From Owenia fusiformis (taxonomy: Eukaryota > Annelida > Polychaeta > Sabellida > Oweniidae), in the NCBI GenBank assembly GCA_903813345.2, contig CAIIXF020000007.1:5091730-5155729 (forward strand): a stretch of 64,000 nt of DNA. The letters run 5' to 3'. Made by a program: the position numbers and the translations under genes. Shown piece after piece: positions 46,101 through 54,118 of this stretch (position 1 is its first letter; the number at the start of each line of letters is the position of its first letter). The notes below the pieces were generated by a model. The model had not been told where the DNA came from. It did not search any database and saw only the letters and a list, made by a program, of their open reading frames with translations.

Positions 46101-48382
46101 ATCATATCAAGAGCAACTTATTATCCCATCGAACGAAGTTCGGAGGGATATAGGGAACGCCTCCATCCGTCCGTCCGTCCGTCCGTCCGTACGTCCGTCC
46201 GTCCGGGCAATAACTCAAATACCGTTGGCCCGATTTTGTTCATATTTTGTACACATATACCCTATGGGGGTAGAAGTTCTGCTAAAAAGCCGATTTTCAA
46301 AATGGCAGCTCATTTAAAAATGGCGGCCATTTTAGTGCCGATTTTACAGTAATTTAGGTGCAATATGTAAAACTGTGATAGCATTATGTTTTAAATGTAA
46401 AAAAATTATATAGGACATTGATAAAGCTAGAAATAGAGATACTAAAGAAGCACATGGCAGCCATCTTGAAAAATGGCGGCCTTTACTCGTTATTTTACGA
46501 TTTTTCCTGTAACTCGAAAAAGTAGTGGAGCGATTTTGTTCATATTTGGTATGTGAATACTATAAGCATGGCTCACTGTCTAATGACACTTTTGGTAGGA
46601 GGAGGCCATTTTGAAAATTTGCCGCCATTTTGAAAAATGGTCGCCATTTTAACATATTTTACTTTAACTCAAAAAGTAGTGGAGCGATTTTGTTCATATT
46701 TGGTTTGTGAATACTATAAGCATGGCACACTGTCTAATGACATTTTTGGTAGAAGGCGGCCATTTTGAAAAATGGCCGCCATTCTAATGTATTTTACTAT
46801 AACTCAAAAAGTAGTGGAGCGATTTTGTTCATATTTGGTATGTGAATAATATAAGCATGGCACACTGTCTAATGACACTTTTGGTAGAAGGCGGCCATTT
46901 TGAAAACTGGGCTGTGTAACAGGAGCCATTATTTCCCAAATATGGGCACAGTCAATTCCTTGGCAGCTTATGGCTTAGTTGGTTGGGCAAGATGCAAATG
47001 AGGTCAGCGGAACCATGATTGTACAAGATATAATAGTGCAGTATCAGATTTATAATGTTAAATTCCCTCCAAAGTGTGATATTTGTCATTTTTGTCTTGT
47101 TTAGATTTGAGAATTGAATGAATAAGAAGTCATGACAGTTGTATAAAGAAACTGAACTAATTTAAATATTCATTATACTTCTGCAGAATGACCGTGAGCT
47201 TAATGCAGTGACCACGCTACATACAATTTGTAATGGCCAGCAGATTGTCAAGGTTATGGAGAAGCCTCAAACCCCAACTATCATACGACACTGTAATGGT
47301 AAGTTATCGATGAATTATTAATGGCTTTAATTGAAAATATTAATACAAATCTATGTTGTCATAAAAACGTGTGTATTATAAATTGTAAGATATTTTTCAA
47401 AGAAAATGATAACACCTTATTATTTCACCGCCACAAGTGGTGACATTTGTTAGTCTCCAACTATTTTGTGGACAGTGAACGGTGTCTGGCATTTGGTGTC
47501 TGGCAGTTAGTGTTTGGTGGTTGGAATCTGTAAAAAATGGCAGTTAGTGACATGTTGCATCTTAATGCCTTGTTTTAATCAGTCAGAGTAGTCTCCTGGA
47601 AATAAATGAATTTAGAATCTGCAGGACCTGCAACAGAGATTAGACAAAATGTGTATACATTTTATCATTTTATTTTACATATCAGCACCCAAGACAACAA
47701 AAGCTGCGGTTAAGAGCACATTAAAGAAGACTGAAAACACAACCCCAGGCTCTAAATGTATACCGAAGACGAGGGTCAAGTTCAATGAGAACACACCCCC
47801 TGCTGGGTCTCCTTACAGACATAGTCCCAGGAGTGCTACCACTAAGAAGTCCAAACCAATTTTACAAGAAGTGAGTTTTTCAACATGAATGAATTTCATC
47901 ACCTAAGATCTAATAATGTTTAGAATGTTGTGGTAACTTAATTAATGAGTCAACATTTTGAGGTTTTAAGCTTAATGTATTAACCTATTACAAATTGGAG
48001 TTAAGTGTTGGAAGAGGAGATAAATGGGATCCTTTAAACGGTATTACTTTTGATAACTGATTTTCCTTGATGATTTCAGCATTATTGACTTTACGATATC
48101 GTATTCATCTATTTCGATCTTTAGTCTGTAAACGTTTGATAAATAATCTCAACCTTTGCTGTGGGTTCAACATCTGTAACAAATGACATTTTGCATGTAA
48201 GTGCCTTGTGAGCTTATACTTTAACCTCAACCCTTTATTTTCAGAGATCTCAGAAGTACACATTTCCTTTCTCTGGCCAGGTTCCATCACCAATTGTCGT
48301 AACCAAACCCAAGCGGACCCATAAGTTAGCTGATCTAAACACCTCTGTTTCACAGAACAGCAAGAAGGCGCCATTCAAATAA
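25163..48382 (+). CDS. Unrecognised 846-residue acidic, Ser-rich coiled-coil protein with two RVxF motifs
   Basis: Nine exons join in phase: 25163-25197, 26963-27100, 35355-35605, 38417-39868, 40481-40620, 44833-44922, 47187-47298, 47686-47870 and 48245-48382 (stop TAA). All introns are GT-AG. The N-terminus has an acidic patch and a basic-hydrophobic block (CDEDEEIFIGDV, then RRTLVFVPGFRRNR), the likeliest conserved motif. Exon 3 repeats SLEPVRDSIEPVRESIGP. Exon 4 (483 codons) is acidic, Ser-rich and probably disordered, and contains RRISF. Exon 5 is a charged coiled coil (about 40 residues: SLEKKKQRLEELRED, KMRLQREIEEQEHK). Exon 8 has KTRVKFNENTPP among SP/TP sites and basic runs. RRISF and RVKF fit the [RK]-x(0,1)-[VI]-x-F PP1-docking motif. 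These traits suit a mitotic or cytoskeletal PP1-binding protein, but that is inference and I cannot name a family. The exon model is well supported; function is not. Confidence 0.8.
25780..26095. repeat. Degenerate ~120-bp tandem repeat in first intron
   Basis: Three units share TTTTTCAAAATCATCT, TCAGAAGTTCAAATCTGAC and AGATTTGA, followed by CAATGACCTTCT and AGGTCAAAA. The 100-codon ORF across it reflects the repeat. It lies in intron 1 of the coiled-coil gene, about 600 bp from its start codon. Confidence 0.7.
26168..26655. mobile_element. ~490-bp imperfect foldback element
   Basis: The left arm GGGTTAAACCTTCTTTATTTACA, then AAAATGTGAAAA (26178 on), pairs with the right arm TTTTCACATTTTTAAGAATG, then AAAGGAGGTTTGGACCC (to about 26645). 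Pairing continues inward to ACATTTTAAAAAAATTGATG / GCATCAAATTTTTTAAACCG near 26350 and 26440. There is no ORF. It is an old MITE or foldback in intron 1. Confidence 0.65.
27101..28440. other. Intron 2 proximal part: palindromic fragments, no gene
   Basis: A single transposon-end-like segment begins near 27293 (CAGTGAAACCTGTATATAGT). A palindrome pairs GACAATATGATATTTCC (27603) with GGAAATATCATATTGTC (27641). A related CCCTCGG / GATATC-rich block is at 28165-28260. No coding exon is supported. Confidence 0.5.
28448..28723. mobile_element. 276-bp MITE, CAGTGCTCTCCCCA ends
   Basis: CAGTGCTCTCCCCA (28448-28461) is the exact complement of TGGGGAGAGCACTG (28710-28723). ATGTG flanks both sides (28443-28447 and 28724-28728). 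The interior holds four AAAATGTTGCAC(A/T)AAAA repeats. The CAGTG end resembles hAT-type termini, but a 5-bp duplication is short for that group. It lies just beyond the nested gene's 3' end. Confidence 0.8.
28910..33686 (-). CDS. Novel type I membrane protein: PLAT-like head, Cys-rich segment, heptad-repeat mucin-like stalk
   Basis: Five exons, minus strand: 33686-33623, 32936-32783, 32328-32223, 31886-31787 and 30021-28910. All are GT-AG and phase-consistent, encoding 511 residues. Residues 1-21 form a signal peptide (hydrophobic LQTLAWTLACLAHC). Then comes YTVETHTMDTAGSGTNDYVY, ISLDSPDDDFEQGS and ITEVAFELKR, which matches the PLAT/LH2 pattern (T.D..GAGT...VY..L; LD.P.DDFERG). A Cys cluster follows (YECSCSCDLTC...IIPC). 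The stalk has about 15 heptads of VQTTDxx type and then about 24 of VQTSDxx type. A TM helix lies near residues 472-492 (IILGIIILIAL), followed by a 19-residue basic tail ending KK. An NCS sequon and abundant Thr/Ser suggest glycosylation. By sequence it is a cell-surface protein; the ligand is unknown. It lies wholly inside intron 2 of the opposite-strand gene. The exon model is strong; the PLAT assignment is moderate. Confidence 0.8.
29160..29995 (-). repeat. 21-bp coding minisatellite (about 39 heptad units)
   Basis: On the plus strand the unit is (A/G)TATCAGAAGTCTGCAC(T/C)G..., 21 bp long, in two blocks. 29180-29660 gives QTSD heptads and 29690-29990 gives the more diverged QTTD heptads. 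The plus strand and other minus-strand frames are also open because the unit is a multiple of three and lacks stops. Units of 6, 8 and 10 codons interrupt the register (VQTYFP, VQTTDDGD, VQTSDMPDTS). Confidence 0.95.
30049..31652. mobile_element. Foldback element (TIR CAGGCTGGTATCGAAAGATT) carrying a nested insertion
   Basis: The left end at 30049 and the right end (CTTTCGATACCAGCCTG, ending 31652) are inverted. Arms of 300-350 bp pair across a centre near 30420-30470 (GGGTCATTTTAATTTTTTAT / ATAAAAAAATTAAAAAGACC). The right arm is split by the ATCCCA-family copy at 30729-31541, and its sequence resumes at 31543. ATTATC occurs just outside both ends (30043-30048 and 31655-31660), a candidate target duplication. 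It lies in the last intron of the nested gene. Confidence 0.75.
30729..31541 (+). mobile_element. 'ATCCCA...TGGGAT' family, copy B (full length, inserted in foldback)
   Basis: The left ATCCCAACGAAC (30729-30740) is the exact complement of GTTCGTTGGGAT (31499-31510). The tail TTGCTACTCCGCGGAGTTGC then ATTATCTAGTT closes the element. A (CCGT)n/(CAGT)n tract lies at 30769-30860. CCTGACCCCCAGGGGCC at 31100 is shared with the 21950-22310 fragment. No ORF of note is present. Confidence 0.8.
32060..32190 (+). repeat. Short interspersed element, CACCACCACAAG...GGTGGTGACAT family
   Basis: It begins TCACCACCACAAGTATTTTT and ends GCAGGTGGTGACATTTTGCA, then AATGCCTTGTT. The ends are loosely inverted (CACCACC / GGTGGTG). 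Between them are GGT(A/G)TTTGG-type repeats and CATCTGTAACAAAT. Copies of the same layout lie at 43269, 47427, 54012 and 57513, with fragments near 26121, 48170 and 56115. It lies in an intron of the nested gene. Confidence 0.75.
33687..35354. other. Intron 2 distal part: element fragment and G-rich tract, no gene
   Basis: A decayed ATCCCA-family start is at 33829 (ATCCCATCGACCAAAGCAAC, then GTCCGTTTATTCATCTGTC). A purine-rich tract with irregular GGGAAAGAGNAGGTAGG units spans 34375-34515. The opposite-strand 74-codon ORF there is compositional. Upstream of the nested gene's ATG (33686) I see no convincing TATA box. Confidence 0.5.
35878..37001. mobile_element. ~1.1-kb TIR element in intron 3 of the coiled-coil gene
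   Basis: The left TTTTTGAAGGATGTAATTTT, then TATCCATGAGTGGATAT (35889-35926), is inverted relative to ATATCCACTCATGGATA, then AAAATTACATCTCTCAAAAA (about 36952-36988). Inside, ATTATCCTACACTTAGTGTA (36001) pairs with TAGTAAGTGTAGGATAATA (36273), a nested inverted repeat of about 290 bp. There is no transposase ORF. Confidence 0.7.
37202..38194. mobile_element. Palindromic Tc1/mariner-type element with two inverted transposase tails
   Basis: The ends CAGGGTGACCGGAAAAAAAG and its complement are exact. TA is duplicated (37200-37201 and 38195-38196). The minus-strand frame at 37562-37362 reads PPDFFLWGNLKDNVYQNNPE, then TIADLKVAI. This is the C-terminal DDE region typical of Tc1/mariner transposases (PLDFFLWGYLK). 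The plus strand at about 37826-37960 encodes a diverged version of the same segment (NPADFFLYGYLKDNLYQNN). Each half is therefore a transposase 3' end facing the other. The catalytic core is absent. Confidence 0.85.
39869..42341. other. Introns 4 and 5 (proximal): no recognised gene
   Basis: Apart from exon 5 (40481-40620), this stretch shows only isolated mariner-like ends: CCACCCTG near 40332 and CAGGGTGATCCAAAAGGAAG at 41046. A G-rich patch is at 42091-42099. No complete element or exon is supported. Confidence 0.5.
42342..43268 (-). mobile_element. L1/Tx1-type LINE ORF2 C-terminal fragment, frameshifted
   Basis: Minus-strand frames encode WSKVNFKNNSHIRINGKPIW, then YEKGIRYIKDIYRDNG and NNFSCLHCIIQGIPQEWK. 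After frameshifts come LQYFQYKMLHRALYFNNLL and LRCVTFVNKRKTQLNMHSSI. This order (N..I.I..KPI...W...GI..I.D; F..Y......IP..WK; LQ.FQ..ILHR; C..C.....T..H) is that of the post-RT region of L1/Tx1-like LINEs in many invertebrates and fishes. Several frame breaks show it is dead. Its 5' side is cut by the short repeat at 43269. It lies in intron 5 of the coiled-coil gene. Confidence 0.75.
43269..43411 (+). repeat. Short interspersed element, GGTGGTGACAT family copy
   Basis: It starts CAAGTGGTGACTTATTGTTA and ends CAGATGGTGACAATTTTCAT, then GTTTAATGCCTTGTTT. The interior has seven GGTGTT(C/T)G/GATGGTTGG-type repeats. It abuts the LINE fragment exactly, and a 176-codon minus-strand ORF spans both. 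Confidence 0.7.
44501..44616 (+). mobile_element. 'ATCCCA' family, copy D (internally deleted, ~116 bp)
   Basis: The left end ATCCCACCAAACAAAGTTTG and right end GTTCGAGGGGATTTGCTACA, then TTTGGCGTTGCCG, are joined by about 50 bp that include (CCAT)n-like sequence. Its outer repeats are imperfect, unlike copies A and B. Confidence 0.75.
45480..46015. other. Unassigned GC-richer block in intron 6
   Basis: It contains TGCTCTATTCGAATTTCTCA, then ACCAATCAGAATGCAGC near 45530 and a second TGCTCTATTCAATCTG near 45612. Also present are TGACGTCAC at 45649 and paired GACAGAATGTTAGTACAAA / TTTGTACAACATTCTGTC at 45919-45976. A 143-codon minus-strand ORF (45547-45978) has no recognisable motif. The pairing suggests a decayed MITE. 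Confidence 0.4.
46123..46905 (+). mobile_element. 'ATCCCA' family, copy C (3' truncated)
   Basis: It starts ATCCCATCGAACGAAGTTCG, then (CCGT)n at 46166-46204. Three tandem blocks of about 165 bp follow, each with AGTGGAGCGATTTTGTTCAT, then ATTTGGT.TGTGAATA and GGCGGCCATTTTGAAAA. The family 3' end is missing. Confidence 0.8.
47427..47575 (+). repeat. Short interspersed element, GGTGGTGACAT family copy
   Basis: It begins CACCGCCACAAGTGGTGACA and ends AGTTAGTGACATGTTGCATC, then TTAATGCCTTGTTTT. The interior has GGTGTCTGG/TTTGGTGGTTGG repeats. It lies in intron 7 of the coiled-coil gene. Confidence 0.7.
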
Positions 48383-48900
48383 AGAGCCATTCTTACATCG
48401 TAATTTTTCGCCAACTTAACATTACGTGCAAGCTAAGATTGCAAGTCTTGCTATATTATAACACCACTTTGGCACGAGGATGCCATTTAAATAAAATAAA
48501 CTTTTCATACATTAGTATCAAAAAGCATGTAAAACAATTCATTGATATCCCACACATACATAGCAACCCAAGATATCATTTTAAATTGAGTGATATTGTA
48601 CCACAAACTTAGACATACATCATCATTTTGCTGACATCATAATGCAAGCCAAGATGTCATGCTTTTGTTGACATCACACTGCAAGACATGGCAATGAGTG
48701 TTCAACAAGTAGAGTGTTCAGTGAGGAAAGTGTTCAATGGGTGTGTTCATCCATCTACTCTGTTTTGCTGAATTGTGCAATTTGCTTTAAAATTATTATT
48801 ATTCAAAAATGTATACATAAGCTGTATAAGTACCAATGTACCAGTGGAATATGTTATTAAGTTAAGTTTAATTTAAATAAATACACAAAGCATGTGTTCA
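48383..48900 (+). terminator. 3' UTR of the coiled-coil gene with poly(A) signals
   Basis: AATAAA overlaps the stop codon region (48379-48384). Further hexamers occur near 48490 and 48877. The UTR holds ATGCAAGCCAAGAT-type repeats around 48640. The 3' end cannot be fixed without transcripts. Confidence 0.4.
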
Positions 48901-49252
48901 GATTTCAGATCAGTTCAATATTGGTATCAATTATAAAACAATTATGTTCAACTGCTCTTTTGAAAAAAATGCACATACAATTTAGATTTATCTCAGTTGG
49001 TGTCGGGATGAATGTATAGATGGCATGTCAAATACATTTTAAACCAACCAGTGGTGCCATCTTTTAACAGTACTTGTTACTGTATAGTTGATCTCTCTGT
49101 ACATAAGAAACAATTTCTAAAAGATTTGCATATAATGTAAACTGTAAATACGCATAATCTTATATATTTTAGTCAGAATTTAAAATTCTGCATTATGAGT
49201 GGATTTCTTTCATGAGTGTTAGTTGAAGTAAATAATTTCCAAGTGCCACTTG

Positions 49253-49436
49253 CATGGGCGTAGCGCTATTTTTCTAAGTAGTACGCCACCACCACAGGAA
49301 CAAGAGTTGAGTGAATCAAAAACGAGCATGCAGGGGGGTCCCCCAGGAAATTTTTTAAATTTGGTTGTATTTGGAGCGGATTTGAAACCATCTGGTATGC
49401 CTGTGCGTACCCAGCGTACCAGGCGCTACGCCCATG
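49253..49436. mobile_element. 184-bp MITE, CATGGGCGTAGCGC ends
   Basis: CATGGGCGTAGCGC (49253-49266) is the exact complement of GCGCTACGCCCATG (49423-49436). ACTTG is duplicated on both flanks (49248-49252 and 49437-49441). The interior has a C-rich GGGGGGTCCCCCAGG segment and no meaningful ORF. Confidence 0.85.
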
Positions 49437-49722
49437 ACTTGTGTTTGAAGAAAAGTATTAGTTTTCTTTTTAGGTTTTAGTGTGTTAATGTACAGTATAT
49501 ATTTTATTAAGATAGAGATGTTCTATGTATCATAATATCATTACGGTATCGTGTTCAGATTTCAACAATGAACAACTTCTTAAATATTTTTTTAGTAAAC
49601 TTGCAAAAATGTAGTTTATTAACTTGCTGAAATAATTTACAGTAATTAATCGTATTTAATGATTGTATTGTTAAACCCTGAAAGTCTGTATGGAACTAGA
49701 GATGTCTAGGTTATCAGTTTTA

Positions 49723-50236
49723 ACTTAAAGCCCCCGATAAATCGGGCTACGTATACCGCCGTGTTTACATTAGGGGATTAGAAGAGTTTATTTTTACTTA
49801 GGTGTGCAAGCAATATCAATATTAGGCCTTCATGCATGTACTCGTGTGTACAATCTGCATGCCCTTCAATATTATATAAGCCAGGCTATTCAAGTACAAC
49901 ATAATGTACACGATTTATGTGTGTATACGAACTACATGGGAATACAATTCCCTGGGAAACAAAACACAAATACTTTTTATATGTTCAAAATGAGCCATTT
50001 GTTTGATGCATACACTTAATAATACCTTCATATATAAACATCTACAAAGTATATCTAATAGTCATTTTCAATTCCAATGGTGAAACTTGCCTGGTTACGA
50101 TTATACGGGAAATCAACACGGGACGATAGTTGTACACCTTCCTGGCTTACCTCTGAAGCCTGTACCCTGTAATCTCTTTATATAGGTTAGCGAGAGCGCT
50201 GCGCCTGCGCAGTTTTAAACTTTGGCGCACACTTTA
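49723..50236. mobile_element. TIR element, CTTAAAG...GGCTACGTAT family, short copy
   Basis: The left CTTAAAGCCCCCGATAAATC, then GGGCTACGTAT, and the right GGCGCACACTTTAAG are loosely inverted. The interior matches 56347-57350 at several points: GGGGATTAGA.GAGTT / GGCGGATTAGACTAGTT, CTGGCTTACCT, CATGCGCA/CTGCGCAG and TTTATATAGG/TTATAG. It contains no ORF. Confidence 0.6.
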
Positions 50237-50762
50237 AGATAGATTGAAAACAAAATGAAAATATTTAGTGAATAAATGTACAATATTACTATGATGTTTA
50301 TGCATTTATATGTGTTTGAGGCGCGCAAAGCATGTTTGTAAAATGTTGTATTTTTGACAGCAAGAATAAGGTCATAAATCCTGCCTGATTTTTTTATTAT
50401 AATTCGCAAGTCTTGAGAAAATTCAAAAATACAGTTTTTCCAAAAAACGATCTGAGGGGCATGTATGGGAACTTTTTGATACAACAACGCCTAATGGCTG
50501 AAAGCCGACATGTAAAGAATCAAATTATTATCTTGATTACTTGTCCCACTAAACCCATCTTCTTAAAATGTTAAAAGGGGATTGTCCATATGGAGATTGT
50601 GTTATTTTCTGGATTTTCTCATTACCGTTTTTATATAGTTTTATGATTGATAGATGTCACAATATAAAATTATACAAAATAGTCCTATTTATTAATCGTT
50701 ATTGCCATCTATAGTTCAAAACATGACTGTTTATCAATCTTCTTGAATATTCACCATTCACA

Positions 50763-50900
50763 CCGGAATAGCCTGACTACGGTAAAGTCAGATAGGTGCT
50801 CTATTAAACATACAGTTCATGAAAATCTAATTGAAGCGACGGTTATGTCCGCCATTTGTGACAACGGTATCTGACTTTACCGTAGTCAGGCTAATCCGGG
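50763..50900. mobile_element. 138-bp palindromic MITE
   Basis: The left CCGGAATAGCCTGACTACGG, then TAAAGTCAGATA, pairs with the right TATCTGACTTTACCGTAGTC, then AGGCTAATCCGG, over 32 bp with one mismatch. A spacer of about 74 bp separates the arms. Confidence 0.85.
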
Positions 50901-51051
50901 GTGCTATTGTACAATCACCAAGATGATTTTTAAGACAATCTATGGAAATTAAAGAAAATAATTCCATAACTCCATGTAGACTGCGTTGATTTACAGATTT
51001 CAATAAAACCCTTAGCAACACAACATCCATTTTTCTATACTTTTATAATTG

Positions 51052-51908
51052 AACAGTTTTTGTTAAAGGCCCCGTATAAAGTTTAAACCACTTTGGCTTA
51101 TATTGTAGTCTTACCCAATGTTATCAAAGTGTGATATGTGAAACTTTTTTTTTTAATTTCAAAAAGTGTTTTTTGATAGACTTTTTGTTCCAAAATTTGT
51201 AAATTTATTTAAAACCAACTTTTAGAGGTCACTCATATCTTTTAATTAGCCACAATTCATACCAATGCATAGCAGTCATCCTCCCATGTTTTTTTCCGAA
51301 AAAATTAAGAAAATCGGTTCAAAAATAAGCGAGAAATGAACTTATAAGTGCATGAAAATGGTTCTGAGAAAAATGCAAAAAAAAAAGAAGATTTTAGTTC
51401 GCATAGAAACCAATGGTACAATGATATCTAAAACATAATTTATTCTTCCTTTTAACCTGGTTAGACAATCCACATTGGTTTTTTATGAAAGTCTAGCATA
51501 TTTAGAAAAGATTGACATCGAAAAAAAAATTCAATTTTTTTCAAAAAGTTTTTGTTACCTTAGTGACATCACTAATGTTTCAAAATATTTTTGATATGCT
51601 AAAACATTGAAGTGGACCATTAAATATGGCATTTTATTATTGAAATAGTGTGTCCTTTGTTCAATCTTTGCATTGGTGTTAAAAAAATAATCTTTTTTGA
51701 AATGCATTAAGAAATATTTGATGATTAAGAAATTTCAACTTTTTTTGAAAAATGGCGGGAAATTTGAATATTTGAGAAATAAATGCTCACAACTTTTTTT
51801 TCAAAAAATTTTTTTTTTCAAAAATCTCTAAAATCACTTTTTAAGTCCTGACAAATAGTAAATGAATGATAAGAAAATATTTTCAAACTTTAGACGGGGA
51901 CTTTAAGA
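51052..51908. mobile_element. ~855-bp TIR element
   Basis: The left TTAAAGGCCCCGTATAAAGT, then TTAAACC, is inverted relative to TTTCAAACTTTAGACGGGGA, then CTTTAA. The TIR is about 25 bp and imperfect. The AT-rich interior has no ORF. Confidence 0.65.
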
Positions 51909-53054
51909 ATTAATTTTCTCTATACATTACTCTTGACTCATTACAGCATTACAATCTATTTTGATTGGTGAAACATAATATTATAAAAAGTTATTTGTGG
52001 AAGGATCAGATCAATCAAATATAATCTTAATGAAAATTTGTCTCCTACTATTACTTCACTTATAACCGGAAACATCAATAATTGATGTTGTCTTACTGCT
52101 TAATTAATTGTAATTGTTCTATTCATAATAAAAGATCCAATATGTTAAATATAATGTAAATACAGTAAAACTTGTAAAGGGGAATACCTCTTGAAGTTGA
52201 ATACCTCCATAAGTGAAGCACTTTTCAAAGTCCCATTACACATTCATTAATTTAATGTGAACTGAACATGTGTAAGTGGAACACCACCAAGATGAAGCAG
52301 TCTTTTAAGGTACTAAAGGTGTTTCACTTACACAGAGGAACCGTCTTGTTATAATAAAATACTAAAGGTTGCAGATTGAGCACAATTTAGAAAAATAGTT
52401 TTCAAAATATTTTTTCCCACCCCATGACTCTTTCTTTTGGGGTATGAGATAATTGCAATGTATCGGTCCTTCCCATTAATTATTTTTGTAAAACATTTCA
52501 CACTTTGATCCATGAACGAACTATTGATCTATTTCCTTACAATTGTAACCATGATATCTCCTTAAATCATAGATTTGAGTCAGCAGTTTGGGAAAAATTG
52601 TGATATTGATTAATTTTGGTTAGAATAATAGTACAGTATAGTATTATTAACAAAAAATATGATGGTAATAATTAATTATTTTGCTTTATTAAATTAGGTA
52701 GGTTTGTTTGTGTTGCTTTGAACTGAGCTCATGAAATTCTTATATAAACTGACATGTGTATAAATCAAAGATGGTCTAGCATTCAATCTTCTCATCTCTC
52801 CAACAATACCAAAATTTTGCAGAGAATAAAAATTTAACCCCTATATTTTCTGAATTTCTATATATCTACCATATATGTATGGGGGTCTAATCAGTGATAA
52901 AATGAAAAAATAGCCACGGCAGAAGTAATCTTTGAATCTATACAATGTAAGCCAAAACAAGCCAGAACAAGGTCTTGGGTTACACTAGAAATACTGTACA
53001 GTTAATTGTATAGGAGTCATATGCTTTCAACCATAATATGGACGATATTATAAG
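51909..53054. other. Intergenic, fragments only
   Basis: A transposon-end-like segment starts near 52161 (CAGTAAAACTTGTAAAGGGG), with GGTGTTTCACTTACACAGAG at 52318 possibly from the same element. Nothing else is supported. Confidence 0.4.
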
Positions 53055-53350
53055 TTATTGAATGATTTGAAGTGCAACACAGGATATATTCTGTTCAAGA
53101 AATTTTGACAAAGTCGAGTGCCAATACAGAATATCGAGACAGAATATATCCTGTATTGCACTTCAAATCATTCAATAACGCTTTTATCATGTGATCCTCT
53201 GTATTGCTACTGAGATTGTCCCTTACATACCAATATTTCTGTATTGCGACGAAGATGATCAACAGGGACAACCTCAGTAGCAATACTGATTGGTACAGCA
53301 CAAGAACTGACCAATCAGAGGGCTTCATTTTACAGGTCATACGATAAAAG
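53055..53350. repeat. Nested palindromes (two inverted repeats, possible MITE)
   Basis: TATTGAATGATTTGAAGTGC (53057) pairs with GCACTTCAAATCATTCAATA (53158) over about 40 bp including ACAGGATATATTCTGT. TGTATTGCTACTGAGATTGT (53200) pairs with ACAACCTCAGTAGCAATAC (53267). Outer CAATAACGCTTTTATCATGT and ACGATAAAAGTTATTACTG are also related inversely. Confidence 0.75.
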
Positions 53351-54011
53351 TTATTACTGTATTTTATATTGTTATATTATCAAACTTTGCCATACTGGTA
53401 AGTAGTTTTTGTAGATTTTACAAAAATGATTATAAAAATGTTGAATGTTTGATTAGCCTGTGATTAGCTTGAGACAACCTTTGGCCTGAATTGTAAGCCC
53501 ATCCCTTATGATGTTATGGCCCTTTTGAATATTTGTGCTAATTGTATTGACCAGAACTGTAGCTCTGAAAGACATTTGATGTAACACCCTCTGATATTTT
53601 TTGTGTAGTCACATTTTTACCCTCTGGCATCATATTCTCATCAAGCAAGACTCATAATTTAAGAGATGTTTTTGATCTTCAAAAATAAATTTTCATTAAC
53701 AAGTCAAGGAATGAAGATATTGCAAATTTGAAACTATGGGTGGATAATGGCTGTGTATAATTGCATAAGTGGGTTAAGCTGGGTTTTTAGACCAAGCTTA
53801 TCTTTCTATAATGTCCTCTGTGTTAATCTCTTCAGTGTCTTCCATATAATCGAATTATGTAAGCTGAATAAATACATTTGTCTTATACTAGTTTTATGGC
53901 ATACTGTAAGGCTTTAGGAGGTGGAAAAGTACATCTGAGAAATGGTAAAATATAATTTTAAGCTTTAAGCTGGTGGTAAACATGGTAAACTTCTTCATTT
54001 ATTGTTTCATT

Positions 54012-54118
54012 TTTAATGTGACCACAAGAAGTGGTGACATATTGTTATAGCATCCAACTTTTTTCAGTGTCTGTAACAAATGGCAGGTGGTAACATTTTG
54101 CATGTTAATGCCTTGTAT
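54012..54118 (+). repeat. Short interspersed element, GGTGGTGACAT family copy (internally short)
   Basis: It begins TTTTAATGTGACCACAAGAA, then GTGGTGACATATTGTTAT, and ends GGCAGGTGGTAACATTTTGC, then ATGTTAATGCCTTGT. The interior repeats are mostly deleted. Confidence 0.7.

Noticed and set aside
25163-48382. Naming the plus-strand gene as GTSE1, KNL1 or Ki-67/Repo-Man
   Set aside because: Only short RVxF and S/T-P motifs are shared. Diagnostic domains of those families are not visible.
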